From contig NZ_JAPVBQ010000002.1 in NCBI RefSeq assembly GCF_026968045.1, positions 50,933-114,932 of the forward strand: 64,000 bases of DNA, given 5' to 3'. Below the pieces are notes generated by a model. The model was given only the letters and a program-made list of their open reading frames with translations, was not told the DNA's origin and did no database searches. Shown here piece by piece: positions 1-8,490 of the stretch (its first letter is position 1; every line of letters starts with the position of its first letter). The position numbers were made by a program, and so were the translations under genes. This DNA comes from Modestobacter sp. VKM Ac-2977 (GTDB taxonomy: Bacteria; Actinomycetota; Actinomycetes; Mycobacteriales; Geodermatophilaceae).

Positions 1-2
1 CA

Positions 3-710
3 GTGAGTGAGCAGGGGAGTGCAGCAGTGGGGGAGTTCCTCGGGCAGGTGACCCTGGACGGGCCGTCGGGGACCGGGAAGTCGAGCGTCGCCCGGGACGT
101 CGCCGCCCGGCTGGGGGCCGCATATCTGGACACCGGCGCCATGTACCGGGCGGCGACCGTCGCGGTGCTCGACGCCGGGGTCGACCTGACCGACACCGAC
201 GCCGTGACCCGCGCCGTCGCCTCCGCCGACATCCAGGTCGGGACGTCGGCCGGCGCGGAGCTGGTGCTGGTCGACGGCGTGGACGTGGCTGCCCGGATCC
301 GGGGGGCCGAGGTGACCCGTACGGTGTCGCCGGTCTCCGCCGTCCCGGCTGTGCGCCGGATGCTGGTCGACCGGCAGCGTGCGCTGGTCGCGGAGGCCGA
401 CGCGGTCGTCGTCGAGGGCCGGGACATCGGCACGGTCGTCCTGCCCGACGCCACCCTGAAGGTCTACCTGACCGCCGCACCCGAGGCCCGCGCCCAGCGG
501 CGGGCCGGTCAGCTGGGGGTCACCGACCCCGCCAAGATCGCCGAGATCGCCGCGGACCTGCGGCGTCGCGACGAGTACGACAGCAGCCGGGCCGACAGCC
601 CGCTGCGCCCAGCTGTCGACGCCGTGGTCGTCGACAGCACCGGGCTGGACCGTGATGCCGTGGTCGAGCGTGTGCTCGACCTGGCGCGCACTGCAGTGGG
701 AGCAGCATGA
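3..710 (+). CDS. cmk: Cytidylate kinase
   Basis: This cytosolic enzyme phosphorylates CMP and dCMP with ATP for nucleotide salvage and synthesis. The 235-residue length is normal for the family. The P-loop GPSGTGKSS lies at about residues 20-28, followed by the substrate-site stretch [10 protein letters not shown] and the conserved [10 protein letters not shown] and RRDEYDSSR motifs near residues 140 and 188. The GTG at position 3 is used, but the start could lie further upstream because the window opens here. The gene overlaps der by four bases (ATGA), so the two are translationally coupled, a pairing seen widely in Actinobacteria. No oddities are seen. Confidence 0.95.
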   Translation: MSEQGSAAVGEFLGQVTLDGPSGTGKSSVARDVAARLGAAYLDTGAMYRAATVAVLDAGVDLTDTDAVTRAVASADIQVGTSAGAELVLVDGVDVAARIRGAEVTRTVSPVSAVPAVRRMLVDRQRALVAEADAVVVEGRDIGTVVLPDATLKVYLTAAPEARAQRRAGQLGVTDPAKIAEIAADLRRRDEYDSSRADSPLRPAVDAVVVDSTGLDRDAVVERVLDLARTAVGAA

Positions 711-2080
711 GCATGGACAACGACCTCGACGTCCCCGGTGGTGACGAGCCCACCGGCCCGCTCCCGGTGGTGGCCATCGTGGGGCGGCCGAACGTCGGCA
801 AGTCGACCCTGGTCAACCGGTTCCTGGGCCGTCGCGCCGCTGTCGTCCAGGACATCCCCGGCGTCACCCGGGACCGCATCCCGTACCAGGCGCTGTGGAA
901 CGGCAAGAACTTCACCGTCGTCGACACCGGCGGCTGGGAGCCGAAGGCGACCGGCATGGCCGCCTCCATCGCCCGGCAGGCCGAGTACGCGATGAAGACC
1001 GCCGACGTGATCGTGCTGGTCGTGGACGCCGCGGTCGGGGTGACCGAGACGGACCTGGCCGCCGCCCGGGTGCTGCGCCGCAGCAAGACGCCGGTGATCC
1101 TGGTGGCCAACAAGGTGGACGACGAGCGGGGCGAGTCGAACGCCGCCGAGCTGTGGTCGCTGGGCCTGGGGGAGCCGTTCTCGGTCAGTGCGCTGCACGG
1201 CCGGGGGAGCGGTGACCTGCTCGACCTGGTGCTGGACGCGATGCCGGAGGCACCCCGCGAGCAGGACGACGTGGGCGGCCCCCGCCGGGTGGCCCTCGTC
1301 GGCCGGCCGAACGTCGGCAAGTCCAGCCTGATCAACCGGCTGTCCAAGGAGGAGCGCTCGGTCGTCGACTCGGTGGCCGGCACCACGGTCGACCCGGTCG
1401 ACTCCCTGGTGACCCTCGGCGGGGAGCAGTGGCGGTTCGTCGACACGGCGGGGCTGCGCCGCAAGGTCAACACCGCCAGCGGCACCGAGTACTACGCCAG
1501 CCTGCGGACCGAGGCCGCGATCGAGGCCGCCGAGGTCGCGGTCGTGCTGCTGGCCGCCGACGAGGTGATCAGCGAGCAGGACCAGCGGGTGATCACCCAG
1601 GTGATCGAGGCCGGTCGGGCGCTGGTCATCGCCTTCAACAAGTGGGACAACGTCGACGAGGACCGGCACGCCCAGCTGGAGAAGGAGATCGACCGTGACC
1701 TGGCCCGGATCCAGTGGGCCAGCCGGGTCAACATCTCGGCGACCACCGGTCGCGGGGTGAACAAGCTGGCCGGTCACCTGAAGACGGCGCTGGCCGGCTG
1801 GGAGACCCGGGTGCCCACCGCGGAGCTGAACACCTTCATCCGGGCGCTGGTGCAGGAGACGCCGCCGCCGGCTCGTGGCGGCCGCGCCCCGAAGATCAAG
1901 TACGTGACCCAGGCCGACATCCGGCCGCCCCGGTTCGTCGTCTTCTCCACCGGCTTCCTGGAGGCCGGGTACCGGCGGTTCCTGGAGCGCAAGCTGCGCG
2001 AGCAGTTCGGTTTCCACGGCACCCCGATCGACGTCTCTGTCAAGGTGCGCGAGACCAAGGGGCGCGAGCGCAAGGGCTGA
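707..2080 (+). CDS. der: Ribosome biogenesis GTPase Der (EngA)
   Basis: Der is a tandem-GTPase needed for maturation of the 50S ribosomal subunit. Two G domains are visible. The first has a G1 motif GRPNVGKST at about residues 26-34, DTGG, and NKVD. The second has GRPNVGKSS near residue 199, DTAGLRRK, and NKWD. The C-terminal KH-like domain with [11 protein letters not shown] and [13 protein letters not shown] follows. The length of 457 residues is typical. It starts within the cmk stop codon and forms one transcription unit with cmk. Confidence 0.96.
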   Translation: MSMDNDLDVPGGDEPTGPLPVVAIVGRPNVGKSTLVNRFLGRRAAVVQDIPGVTRDRIPYQALWNGKNFTVVDTGGWEPKATGMAASIARQAEYAMKTADVIVLVVDAAVGVTETDLAAARVLRRSKTPVILVANKVDDERGESNAAELWSLGLGEPFSVSALHGRGSGDLLDLVLDAMPEAPREQDDVGGPRRVALVGRPNVGKSSLINRLSKEERSVVDSVAGTTVDPVDSLVTLGGEQWRFVDTAGLRRKVNTASGTEYYASLRTEAAIEAAEVAVVLLAADEVISEQDQRVITQVIEAGRALVIAFNKWDNVDEDRHAQLEKEIDRDLARIQWASRVNISATTGRGVNKLAGHLKTALAGWETRVPTAELNTFIRALVQETPPPARGGRAPKIKYVTQADIRPPRFVVFSTGFLEAGYRRFLERKLREQFGFHGTPIDVSVKVRETKGRERKG

Positions 2081-2111
2081 CCCGGCCCACGGGGCAGCGG
2101 CCCGGGTGCGG

Positions 2112-2117
2112 TAACCT
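2112..2117 (+). promoter_or_regulatory. Possible -10 box (TAACCT) for tRNA-Pro
   Basis: A TANNNT hexamer sits about 38 bases before the mature tRNA 5' end, leaving room for a short leader. No clear -35 is seen, so this is tentative. Confidence 0.35.
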
Positions 2118-2155
2118 TCTCGGGCAGCGTCCGGGGCCGTGAGGCACCTGGGGCT

Positions 2156-2220
<65 letters not shown>

Positions 2221-2229
<9 letters not shown>

Positions 2230-2523
2230 CAGAAGAAATCGCACGTCAGAGGCCGTTTCCGGGAGACCGGGAACGGCCTCTGCTGCTGTTCCGGGTGGTT
2301 CGACCACCATCTGACCACCATTAGTCGACCCTGAGTCGGTCAGGTCGGTGCCCAGGGTGGCCACGGCGTCTCGGGAGACGTCGGGGGAGATGTGGCCGTA
2401 GACGTCGCCGGTGATGGTGATGGAGGAGTGGCCGAGGACGTCCGAGACCACCGTGAGCGGCACGCCGTGGCTGAGCATGGCGCTGGCTGCGGAGTGCCGC
2501 TCCGCGGCTTGGGCGCGTTGCAC
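2221..2523 (-). pseudogene. Tyrosine integrase, C-terminal remnant
   Basis: Only the last 100 or so codons of a phage-type tyrosine recombinase remain. The text RHSAASAML, then VVSDVLGHSS and ITGDVYGHI, matches the usual catalytic Arg-His, His and C-terminal Tyr region (here GDVYGHI). The segment before RHSAAS is unlike the family's usual HDLRH context and reads into an IS3 scrap, so the N-terminal and core domains are lost. The stop codon lies inside the tRNA-Pro 3' end, typical of integrases next to their own att site. It is almost certainly inactive. Confidence 0.85.
2247..2282. terminator. Hairpin terminator after tRNA-Pro
   Basis: A 16-bp stem (CAGAGGCCGTTTCCGG with its complement, one G-U pair) closes on loop GAGA. 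It lies 18 bases past the tRNA, just inside the integrated element. It can end tRNA transcription and also lies within the integrase remnant on the opposite strand. Confidence 0.75.
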
Positions 2524-2564
2524 GTCGTGACGCAGGTGATCATCGGGCGCGGAGATCGGCTCGA

Positions 2565-2702
2565 GGCCGGGGGAACGAGTCCGTCGTCTCGGTGGGCGAT
2601 CCTCTACCAGCTCCGCAAGCAGAACTCGAAGATCCCGAAGCCGCGGGTGACTTGAGAGATCGACCCCTCACCCTCGCGTATCAAGTCCCGCCTCGTCGTC
2701 AC
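2565..2702 (-). pseudogene. IS3-family OrfA transposase scrap
   Basis: The minus-strand translation RRDLIREGEGSISQVTRGFG, followed by I-F-E-F-C-L-R-S-W, resembles the helix-turn-helix start of IS3-type OrfA (typically RR..V..R.GE.SISQVARDFGISESCLRRW). An in-frame TAG at 2604-2606 interrupts it, and RIAHRDDGLVP then continues the family pattern (I/L-A-D-x-x-D-G). No inverted repeats or OrfB are found. The match rests on pattern recognition only, so it is an inference. Confidence 0.6.
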
Positions 2703-2729
2703 CGCCGTCGACAACGCCGTCGCCCGACG

Positions 2730-3262
2730 GGCCGCCGACAGGGCCGAGGCGGCGCCAGCGCGGTCGGGCGGGGCAGCGCCGGTCACCGTGTCGACGCCCC
2801 CGGCGAGCACCGGCATGAGCCCGGTGAACAGCATCGCGAGTCCGGTGACCACCAGGGTCGGTCCTGCGCTGGAGACCTGGTTCAGTACGGCGAGCGTGGC
2901 CGCGGTCATGGCCAGGCCGCCACCGGTCGTCGCCAGGTCGGGCAGCCGCTGCCCGGCGGCTTGGACGAGCACGACTGCGGCGATGCCGCAGGCCAGGGGC
3001 GGCAAGGTCCACGGCCCAGCTGTCAGCGGCGTCAACCCGGGGACGAGCTGCAGGTACTGGGCGGCGAGGAAACCGATGCCGGCCAGCACCACCGATCCAA
3101 GGGTCAGCACTCCGAGGGCCACGGTCAGTCGGCGTTCACCGAACCAGGTGAAGTCCACGAGGGGGCGGGTGAGCCGCTGCTCCCGGCGGGCGAAGGCGGT
3201 CGCCGGGACCGAGCAGACCGGCGAAGAGCGCGAGCAGGCAGTGCCCCGGCTGCGCTGGTCCA
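2730..3262 (-). pseudogene. Broken DHA2-type MFS efflux transporter
   Basis: This is an interior fragment of a multidrug-type major facilitator. RREQRLTRPLVDFTWFGERR, several hydrophobic segments and DRAGAASALS match the C-terminal half of 14-helix (EmrB/QacA-like) transporters. The N-terminal half is absent, a frame change occurs near 3205, and the downstream end is replaced by IS3-like sequence after ALS. It sits inside the tRNA-Pro element and is decayed cargo. Confidence 0.75.
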
Positions 3263-3329
3263 ACGCCGGGCACCCACCCCGGGCGGTGGATCATCGCTAC
3301 TGCGTGGTCAATCGCACGCTGGGCCGTGC

Positions 3330-4022
3330 TCAACGGATGCCGGTGAGCGAGGCGTAGACGACGATGTTGTCGGCGTAGTCCCGGGAAGCCGAGTCGAAGG
3401 CGCCCCCGCAGGTGATCAGCCGGAGTTCGGGACCGGTGGTGTTGCCGTAGACCTCGATGGTCGGGAAGTCGGCCTTGGGGTGGACCTCGACCCGGTCGAC
3501 GGTGAAGGCCGCGACGCTTCCGTCGGCGCGGGTGACGTCGACGCTGTCGCCGGGCGTGAGCGCCCCGAGGTCGAAGAAGATGCCGGGGCCGTCGGCGGCG
3601 GAGTCGACGTGCCCGAGCAGCAGCGCAGGGCCAACGGCACCCGGGCGGGGTGAGCCGGTGTACCAGCCGGCCTGCAGGACGTCCTCGAGTGGTGGCACCT
3701 GGACCGTGCCGTCGTCGTTGAGGCCGAGCTCGATCAGGTCCGAGCGGGCATCGATGGCCGGGATCTCCAGGGCGACGGGCCGGGGGGCTTCGGCCGCCGG
3801 GGTCGTGGGCGCGGTCTCCGGAGGCGAGGGTGCGGCGACCACGGGCGATGGAGGTGCAGCGGGCACGTCGGTGGCCGGGACCGCTGCCGCTGCGGCGGCT
3901 GGCTGCGGTGGGCTCTGCTGGCCGGTGACGGCGATGACCAGTGCGACGGCGGCGACCACGGCGAGCACCACGGCCGCCGCCGCGGGCAGGAGGAACCGGT
4001 GGCGACCGGCGGTCGGGATCAT
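3330..4022 (-). CDS. Class F sortase
   Basis: This is a membrane-anchored transpeptidase of the actinobacterial class F type, which attaches secreted proteins to the cell wall. The chosen ATG at 4022 is preceded by GAGGAGC; a longer frame reaches 4058. A single N-terminal transmembrane segment spans about residues 10-33. A Pro/Ala-rich linker runs to residue 80, and the beta-barrel sortase domain follows. The catalytic triad appears intact: His138 in LLLGHVDS, Cys205 in LITCGG, and Arg214 in SASRDYADN. The adjacent upstream gene encodes a secreted protein with a C-terminal sorting-like tail, its probable partner. Both genes lie within the tRNA-Pro element boundaries. Confidence 0.9.
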   Translation of the reverse strand: MIPTAGRHRFLLPAAAAVVLAVVAAVALVIAVTGQQSPPQPAAAAAAVPATDVPAAPPSPVVAAPSPPETAPTTPAAEAPRPVALEIPAIDARSDLIELGLNDDGTVQVPPLEDVLQAGWYTGSPRPGAVGPALLLGHVDSAADGPGIFFDLGALTPGDSVDVTRADGSVAAFTVDRVEVHPKADFPTIEVYGNTTGPELRLITCGGAFDSASRDYADNIVVYASLTGIR

Positions 4023-4048
4023 CGGAGCTCCTCGCTGTCGGCGGGTGC

Positions 4049-4111
4049 GGCCCCGCACTGCACCGGTGGTGCCGTGCGGGGCCGAGGGGGCGGCCCAGCC
4101 GCTGGGCCGCC
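4049..4111 (-). terminator. Two tandem hairpins after the CHRD gene
   Basis: Two hairpins stand in series: GGCCCCGCAC/GTGCGGGGCC at 4049-4083, and GGCGGCCCAG/CTGGGCCGCC at 4089-4111 with a 3-base loop. They separate the surface-protein gene from the sortase gene. They probably terminate or attenuate, so the sortase likely receives less transcription than its neighbour. Confidence 0.65.
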
Positions 4112-4121
4112 CCGGTCCGAC

Positions 4122-4889
4122 TCAGGCCTGGTTGCCGGCCCGGCGGCGGTAGGCGACGGCGCCGGTGGCGGCGGCACCGGTCAGCGCAAGCGCACCGACC
4201 CCGATCGCCGTGGTCTGCTCCAGCCCGGCCGTGCTGCCCGCACCGGTGTCGGCACCGCCACTGGGCACCCCGGCCATCTGCGCGACCTCCAGCACCCCGC
4301 AGGCCGCAGGCACGGTGGCCTCCAGCGGCAGCGACGGGTCCAGCGGGCTCATGGCGTCCCCGTCGTAGGCGCCGCTGTCATCCAGGTCCACCCCGTGCAC
4401 GACGATGACCCCGGTGCCGTTGCGCAGCCCGTCGACCACGTCGGCTCCGACGGTGAAGGTGCGGTCGTAGTCCTCCGTGCCACCCGGGGCGGTCGGGAAC
4501 CGCTCCACGGCCAGCGCACTGTCCGGGCTGGTGTCGCCCTCGGTGGTCAGCGAGGCCGCGATCGGCCCGTAGCTGGGGGCCGCCTCCGGGGTGGACACCA
4601 CGCCGTCCCCGTCGGTGTCGGCTGCCGGGGTCGGGCAGGTGCCCTCGGCGCCCAGGTGGATGTGCTGGGCGTGCGGTGAGCCGGCCAGCAGCCCCGCGGC
4701 GTCGATGGTGACCATCGCCTGGTCCCCGTCGATGGTGACCATCGCCGTGCCGCTGACCCCCGAGTCGTTGAGGGCCCCCAGGTCAGCCTGGTAGCTGGTG
4801 GCCTCTGCGGCGGCCGCACCGGTCATGGTCAGCAGCGGGAACGCGGCGGCCGCGATGGCCACGGCCGGAGCTGCGAGTGCCTTGCGCAT
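4122..4889 (-). CDS. Secreted CHRD-domain protein with cell-wall sorting-like tail
   Basis: The start at 4889 has AGAGGAG seven bases upstream. A signal peptide covers about residues 1-28, ending TGAAAAE. The mature part resembles CHRD (chordin-like) domains: YQADLGALNDSGVSGTA, AQHIHLGAEGTCP, and VIVVHGVDLDD. The C terminus has a Gly/Ser stretch with ADTGAGS, then a hydrophobic helix and the basic end YRRRAGNQA. That resembles a sortase signal, although no canonical LPxTG is present. The sequence AMVTID occurs twice in close succession. CHRD function is unknown beyond surface location. The sortase next door is the likely anchoring enzyme (inference). Confidence 0.8.
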   Translation of the reverse strand: MRKALAAPAVAIAAAAFPLLTMTGAAAAEATSYQADLGALNDSGVSGTAMVTIDGDQAMVTIDAAGLLAGSPHAQHIHLGAEGTCPTPAADTDGDGVVSTPEAAPSYGPIAASLTTEGDTSPDSALAVERFPTAPGGTEDYDRTFTVGADVVDGLRNGTGVIVVHGVDLDDSGAYDGDAMSPLDPSLPLEATVPAACGVLEVAQMAGVPSGGADTGAGSTAGLEQTTAIGVGALALTGAAATGAVAYRRRAGNQA

Positions 4890-5356
4890 GGAGTGTCTCC
4901 TCTGAGTCGTGTGCACGCCGTCCTCGTCCAGGACGACCGGCCCGGTCCAGCGACCGCGCCGATGGACGTCACAGGCACCAGAGGCACCCGCCGCCCACCC
5001 CCTCCCATTCGGGACGGGGTGCCCAGCGGATGCGACACGGTTGGTCGCGCGCACCTCCCCCCGCCGGGGTCATCCGGAGCCGTGACCCGGGGTGTCTTCC
5101 CGGAATGGCTCCGCGGCGACCCATGCCCGGCATTCAGCGGCGTACAACACGGCTGGACGCATCGTCGCCAGTTGGACACAGCTTCGTCACGGGTCCGCAA
5201 TGAGGCGGGGACGGTACGTCGGCCTGACCTGAGTCCTGCGGTCGCGAGCCTCCGCGGCTGGAAGAGACCGAAGATGACTCGGGGATCGTCGGCCTGGGCC
5301 AGGCATGGAGACAGGTGGTTGCCCGTGGGCGCACCGCTCCCTCCATCGCCTCGGCC

Positions 5357-5370
5357 GTCAGCCCGACAGA
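5357..5370 (+). repeat. attR-like direct repeat
   Basis: GTCAGCCCGACAGA is an exact copy of the tRNA-Pro 3' end (2220-2233). It marks the distal junction of the relic element. A strong hairpin begins six bases later, consistent with this being the tRNA's original downstream sequence. Confidence 0.8.
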
Positions 5371-5375
5371 GCACG

Positions 5376-5413
5376 ACACAGGGGCCGTTCCCGGACCGGG
5401 CGCGGCCCTGTGT
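5376..5413. terminator. Hairpin past the att repeat, probably the ancestral tRNA-Pro terminator
   Basis: ACACAGGGGCCG pairs with CGGCCCTGTGT (one bulged G), and the loop itself contains CCCGG/CCGGG. Its distance from the att repeat matches that of a terminator following a tRNA gene. It was probably separated from tRNA-Pro when the element inserted. Confidence 0.65.
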
Positions 5414-5525
5414 GCGCCCGGGGCCGTTCGCGCTCGGCGCCGGGTGTGGTCGACTGGAGTTCCGGCCTCGCGTGCCGATCCGTCTGATGTCCCCTCCGGG
5501 ACGTACACCGATGAGGGGATGTGTC

Positions 5526-5723
5526 GTGGAGCACTTGCGCCGCCTGCAGGTCGAGAAGCCCGTGGTCTTCTGGGCCGTCGTGCTGCTGGGCTTCTTCGTG
5601 GCCTTCCAGCTGCTGCTGTTCGTGGCGGGGCTGCTGCTGGGCCCGTTCGGGCTGCCGGCCTGGGCGCCCATCGCGGTGGTGCTCGCCGGCCTCGTGATCG
5701 TCGCCCGCCGGCAGCAGCGCTGA
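5526..5723 (+). CDS. Small two-helix membrane protein
   Basis: This is a 65-residue protein of unknown function. GAGGGG lies seven bases before the GTG at 5526; an in-frame ATG at 5511 is an alternative. Two hydrophobic segments (VVFWAVVLLGFFVAFQLLLF and a second around WAPIAVVLAGLVIVA) are followed by the basic end RRQQR. It is the first gene to the right of the element and ends in a terminator shared with the converging P450 gene. No family is recognised. Confidence 0.65.
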   Translation: MEHLRRLQVEKPVVFWAVVLLGFFVAFQLLLFVAGLLLGPFGLPAWAPIAVVLAGLVIVARRQQR

Positions 5724-5728
5724 CCCGG

Positions 5729-5757
5729 CCGCCGGGCCGGGACGACCGGCCCGGCGG
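5729..5757. terminator. Bidirectional hairpin terminator
   Basis: A perfect 12-bp stem (CCGCCGGGCCGG and its complement) with loop GACGA lies between the converging small membrane gene and the P450 gene. Confidence 0.75.
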
Positions 5758-5763
5758 TTCCGG

Positions 5764-7158
5764 TCAGAAGGAGACCGGGAGCTCCTCGACGCCGTAGACG
5801 AAGGAGAGCCCGCGCCAGGGGAGCTGCTCCTCGGGAACGGCGAGCGCCAGGTCCGGGAAGCGGCGGAACAGCGCCGGGAGCGCGATGCGGAGCTCCATCC
5901 GAGCGAGTTCGGCACCGACGCAGCGGTGCATCCCGTGGCCGAACGCCAGGTGTCCGCCGGCGGGGGACCGGTTCGGCTGGAACTGGTCGGGCTGCGGGCC
6001 TGCCCAGGCCGGGTCGCGGTCGGCCCCGCTGAGGGAGACGGCGACGAGGTCACCCTGCTGGATCGGGCAGCCGGACAGCTCCAGGTCCTGCTTCGCGAAC
6101 CGCGGGAAGGCCACCTGGACCACCGACAGGTAGCGGAGCAGCTCCTCCACCAGACCGTCGATCTCGGCCGGTGAGCCGTCCCGGACGATGGCGGCGTGGG
6201 CGGGGTCGCGCAGCAGCACCATGGTGCCCAGGGAGATGGAGCTGGCGGTGGTCTCGTACCCGCCGGTGACGATCCCGTCGACGAGACCCGCGAGGTCGTC
6301 GTCGGAGATGCCGTCGCCCTCGGCCTGGAGGATCCGCCCGATCAGGCCGTCCCCGGGCGCCGTCCGTTGCCGCGCCACCACGTCGAGGAGGATCCGCTTC
6401 TGCTCGGACACCGCGCCGAGCGCCGCGGCCGCGCCCCCCGTGGCGTCGAAGCGCTGGGTGCCCAGCCGGACGAAGGCCTCGTGATCGGCGTCGTCCAGCC
6501 CCAGCAGCCCGCAGATCACGTCCATCGGGACCCGCCAGGAGACGTGCTCGGCCAGGTCCGCTGGTGATCCCGCGGCCGCGAGCTCGTCCAGCCGGCGGGT
6601 GACGATCGCCTCGACCGTGGGCTCCAGCCGGTCCAGCCGGCGCCGGGTGAACTCCGGGGCCACGAGCTTGCGCAGCCGGGTGTGCAGCGGCGGGTCGGTG
6701 AACCCCAGGCCGCCGACGTCTGCCGTCGACCCCGGTCCGGCATCGCCGAACAGGTGCCGGATGTCGTTGCTGTAGGAGTCGCGGTCGGTCAGGACGGCGC
6801 GGGCCTGCTCGTAACCGGTCACGAGGTGCGCCCGGAGACCCATGGGCAGCTCGAGTCGCTCCACCGGGCAGCGGGTGCGCAGTTCGGCGAGCTCCGGCAC
6901 CGGGTCCACCCCGCGTCGCAGCAGGGGCAGCCGGGCGCTCTCCGGGAAGAAGGTCAGCTCGGTGAGGTCGATGCCCTTCTTGCGGATCCGCCGCTCCACG
7001 ATGCGGCCCAGCCATGCCTGGGCCATGGCCCGTGCGCTGCGCTGGCGCCGCGGCCATCCGCTCGACCTGCGCGTCGCCGGGCGGGTGGCCAGGGCCACGG
7101 TCCGCCCTACGCGGCGACGCCTGGACCTGCGTGGTGGTGAGAAGTCGGTCGTGGACAT
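5764..7158 (-). CDS. Cytochrome P450
   Basis: This is a soluble bacterial-type haem monooxygenase of 464 residues from the ATG at 7158 (GAGGG just upstream; spacing short). Conserved landmarks are the I-helix GGYETTAS, the ExxR motif EELLR, and the haem loop FGHGMHRCVG with the cysteine ligand. HTRLRKLVAPEF is the usual C-helix region. The first 50 or so residues are unusually Arg-rich (RRSRRRRVGR), so the true start may lie nearer MAQAW at 7025. No ferredoxin or reductase gene is adjacent, so electron donors come from elsewhere and the substrate cannot be inferred. Confidence 0.9.
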   Translation of the reverse strand: MSTTDFSPPRRSRRRRVGRTVALATRPATRRSSGWPRRQRSARAMAQAWLGRIVERRIRKKGIDLTELTFFPESARLPLLRRGVDPVPELAELRTRCPVERLELPMGLRAHLVTGYEQARAVLTDRDSYSNDIRHLFGDAGPGSTADVGGLGFTDPPLHTRLRKLVAPEFTRRRLDRLEPTVEAIVTRRLDELAAAGSPADLAEHVSWRVPMDVICGLLGLDDADHEAFVRLGTQRFDATGGAAAALGAVSEQKRILLDVVARQRTAPGDGLIGRILQAEGDGISDDDLAGLVDGIVTGGYETTASSISLGTMVLLRDPAHAAIVRDGSPAEIDGLVEELLRYLSVVQVAFPRFAKQDLELSGCPIQQGDLVAVSLSGADRDPAWAGPQPDQFQPNRSPAGGHLAFGHGMHRCVGAELARMELRIALPALFRRFPDLALAVPEEQLPWRGLSFVYGVEELPVSF

Positions 7159-7420
7159 GATCCCTCGTCGTCGTCCGGCACCGGCGCGACGGCAAGCCAC
7201 GCCGAGCCCATCGGTGAGCCACACCCGGCCTGCGCCGAGTGCTGCTCGTGCGACGTCCGCCGTGCAACGACGTCGTGGGACCTCGATCGGATCACGGGCC
7301 GTGCGCGGTCGCCGTCGACGGTGTCCGCGCCGTGGCGGGCCGTCCGTGGCAGTGGGCTCTACCCCGACCATCCCATGCGGACGGTCGGCGACCGTCGGCG
7401 GCCCGCCGGGGTCGGAGACG

Positions 7421-7464
7421 GACAGTGCCCCCGTGCCCGCGGTTACGGGCAGGGGGGCACTGTC
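7421..7464. terminator. Strong hairpin terminator after the LysM gene
   Basis: GACAGTGCCCCC pairs with its complement, then TGCCCG pairs with CGGGCA after a one-base bulge. The structure lies 30 bases past the end of the LysM gene and before the P450 gene on the same strand. Confidence 0.8.
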
Positions 7465-7493
7465 GTCACCCTGGTGGAGCGCGGTCGGGCGGC

Positions 7494-8300
7494 TCAGCCC
7501 GCCTGGTAGTTCACGTGCGGGTGGTCCATGTGGTTGGCCGTGGCGCTCCCGCGGTCGGCCATGGGGCTCCACGAGCCGGTCGGCGAGGACAGCATGCGCT
7601 GGTGCCAGATGATGTACTCCACGCCGAGCGCGTCCCAGTTCGCCACGTGGTACTGGACGATCGCATCGCCGAGCGCCGTGTCGGACAGCACCATGTAGTC
7701 CAGCGCCAGCCCGGACGGGTGGCCGCCCGGGTCAGCTGCGCTCGGTCGTGTCCCGCCGATGGTGATGCCGGCGGCGCCCGGCACGTTGCTCACGACGGCG
7801 TTGGCGGCTGCCGCCGCCCGCGGCTGGACGGGACCGGCGTTGTTGGTGATCGACGCGACCGGGGACTGCGCGGCCGCGACCAACGCCTGGACCGGAGCCG
7901 GTGCGGCGGCCGGTGCCGGAGCCGGTGCGGCGGCCGGTGCCGGAGCCGGTGCGGCGGCCGGTGCCGGAGCCCCGGTGCCGGAGACGGCCAGTACCTGCCC
8001 CGGGGTGATGACGTTGGGGTTGCTGCCGATGACCCCGACATTGCGCTGGTAGAAGGCCTGCCAGGGCTGGCCGTGGGCCGCCGCGATCCTGGCGACCGTG
8101 TCGCCCGGCTGCACGGTGTACTGGGCCACCTGGGCGGCTGCGGGTGCAGCCACCACCGCGGGCGGCGCGGCAGTGGTGGTGTGGGCCTGGGCCGGGAAGG
8201 CCAGGGCACCCAGCGTGACGGCGGAGACGCCTGCGACGACGGGGATGCCGACGACGATCTCCTTGGTGCGGACGAAGCGAGGTGCGCGGTGCTTGGGCAT
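7494..8300 (-). CDS. Secreted LysM cell-wall protein
   Basis: This 268-residue protein has a signal peptide (cleavage likely after FPAQA) and a LysM peptidoglycan-binding domain at about residues 60-105 (YTVQPGDTVARIA, NPNVITPGQVL). An Ala/Pro linker made from a tandem repeat follows. The C-terminal domain has HPSGLALDYMV and MDHPHVNY, resembling domains found after LysM or Rpf modules and distantly like M15-type D,D-peptidases. It probably acts in wall remodelling. A c-di-AMP riboswitch leader precedes it, as for many actinobacterial wall hydrolase and Rpf genes. Enzymatic activity is not proven by sequence. Confidence 0.88.
   Translation of the reverse strand: MPKHRAPRFVRTKEIVVGIPVVAGVSAVTLGALAFPAQAHTTTAAPPAVVAAPAAAQVAQYTVQPGDTVARIAAAHGQPWQAFYQRNVGVIGSNPNVITPGQVLAVSGTGAPAPAAAPAPAPAAAPAPAPAAAPAPVQALVAAAQSPVASITNNAGPVQPRAAAAANAVVSNVPGAAGITIGGTRPSAADPGGHPSGLALDYMVLSDTALGDAIVQYHVANWDALGVEYIIWHQRMLSSPTGSWSPMADRGSATANHMDHPHVNYQAG
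7900..7971 (-). repeat. Three 24-nt tandem repeats in the LysM linker
   Basis: GGTGCGGCGGCCGGTGCCGG plus AGCC repeats three times head to tail without mismatch. It encodes the Ala/Pro-rich linker (APAPAAAP units) between the LysM and C-terminal domains. Repeat number may vary between strains. Confidence 0.9.
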
Positions 8301-8317
8301 GGTGATCTCCGATCACC

Positions 8318-8490
8318 GCCGAAGGGGTTAGCTGTCGGGTTCGGGCGATCGGTGCCCGGCCGGCGACGCCGGCTTCACCCCGAGGCGCGCCGTCTGATCT
8401 GTCGGCGCGCCGTGTGCGGTGGGTCCCCCACCCCTGCCCTGAGGGTCCTGGATGGCAGCCGGCAGGCAGGGTTGGGCGGACCGGCGCCAC
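8318..8490 (-). promoter_or_regulatory. ydaO/yuaA-type c-di-AMP riboswitch
   Basis: Read on the minus strand, the leader contains GGGGGACCCACC, then GGGGTGAAG, then CCCGAACCCGACAGCTAACC, ending about 25 bases before the LysM start codon. These blocks and their order are the hallmark of the actinobacterial c-di-AMP riboswitch, known to precede Rpf, NlpC/P60 and LysM wall genes and generally to act as an off switch. Exact boundaries are approximate. Confidence 0.88.

Larger units (their letters stand above)
4890..5525. other. Gene-poor stretch containing the right att repeat
   Basis: No convincing gene is seen in these 636 bases. Open frames on both strands lack a start signal and recognisable protein character. 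The recognised content is the att-like repeat (5357-5370) and the adjoining hairpin (5376-5413). The leader of the surface-protein gene must lie at the left end. Confidence 0.6.

Noticed and set aside
509-2017. Long minus-strand frame opposite der
   Set aside because: Its translation is Arg/Gly/His/Pro-rich without family character and lies antisense to an unmistakable GTPase; it is a GC-driven shadow frame.
3457-4152. Plus-strand frame over the sortase gene
   Set aside because: It is antisense to a sortase with an intact catalytic triad and shows Ser/Thr/Ala-rich shadow composition.
7900-7971. Short tandem repeats considered as a CRISPR-like array
   Set aside because: Units are adjacent without spacers, in frame, and encode the Ala/Pro linker of the LysM protein.
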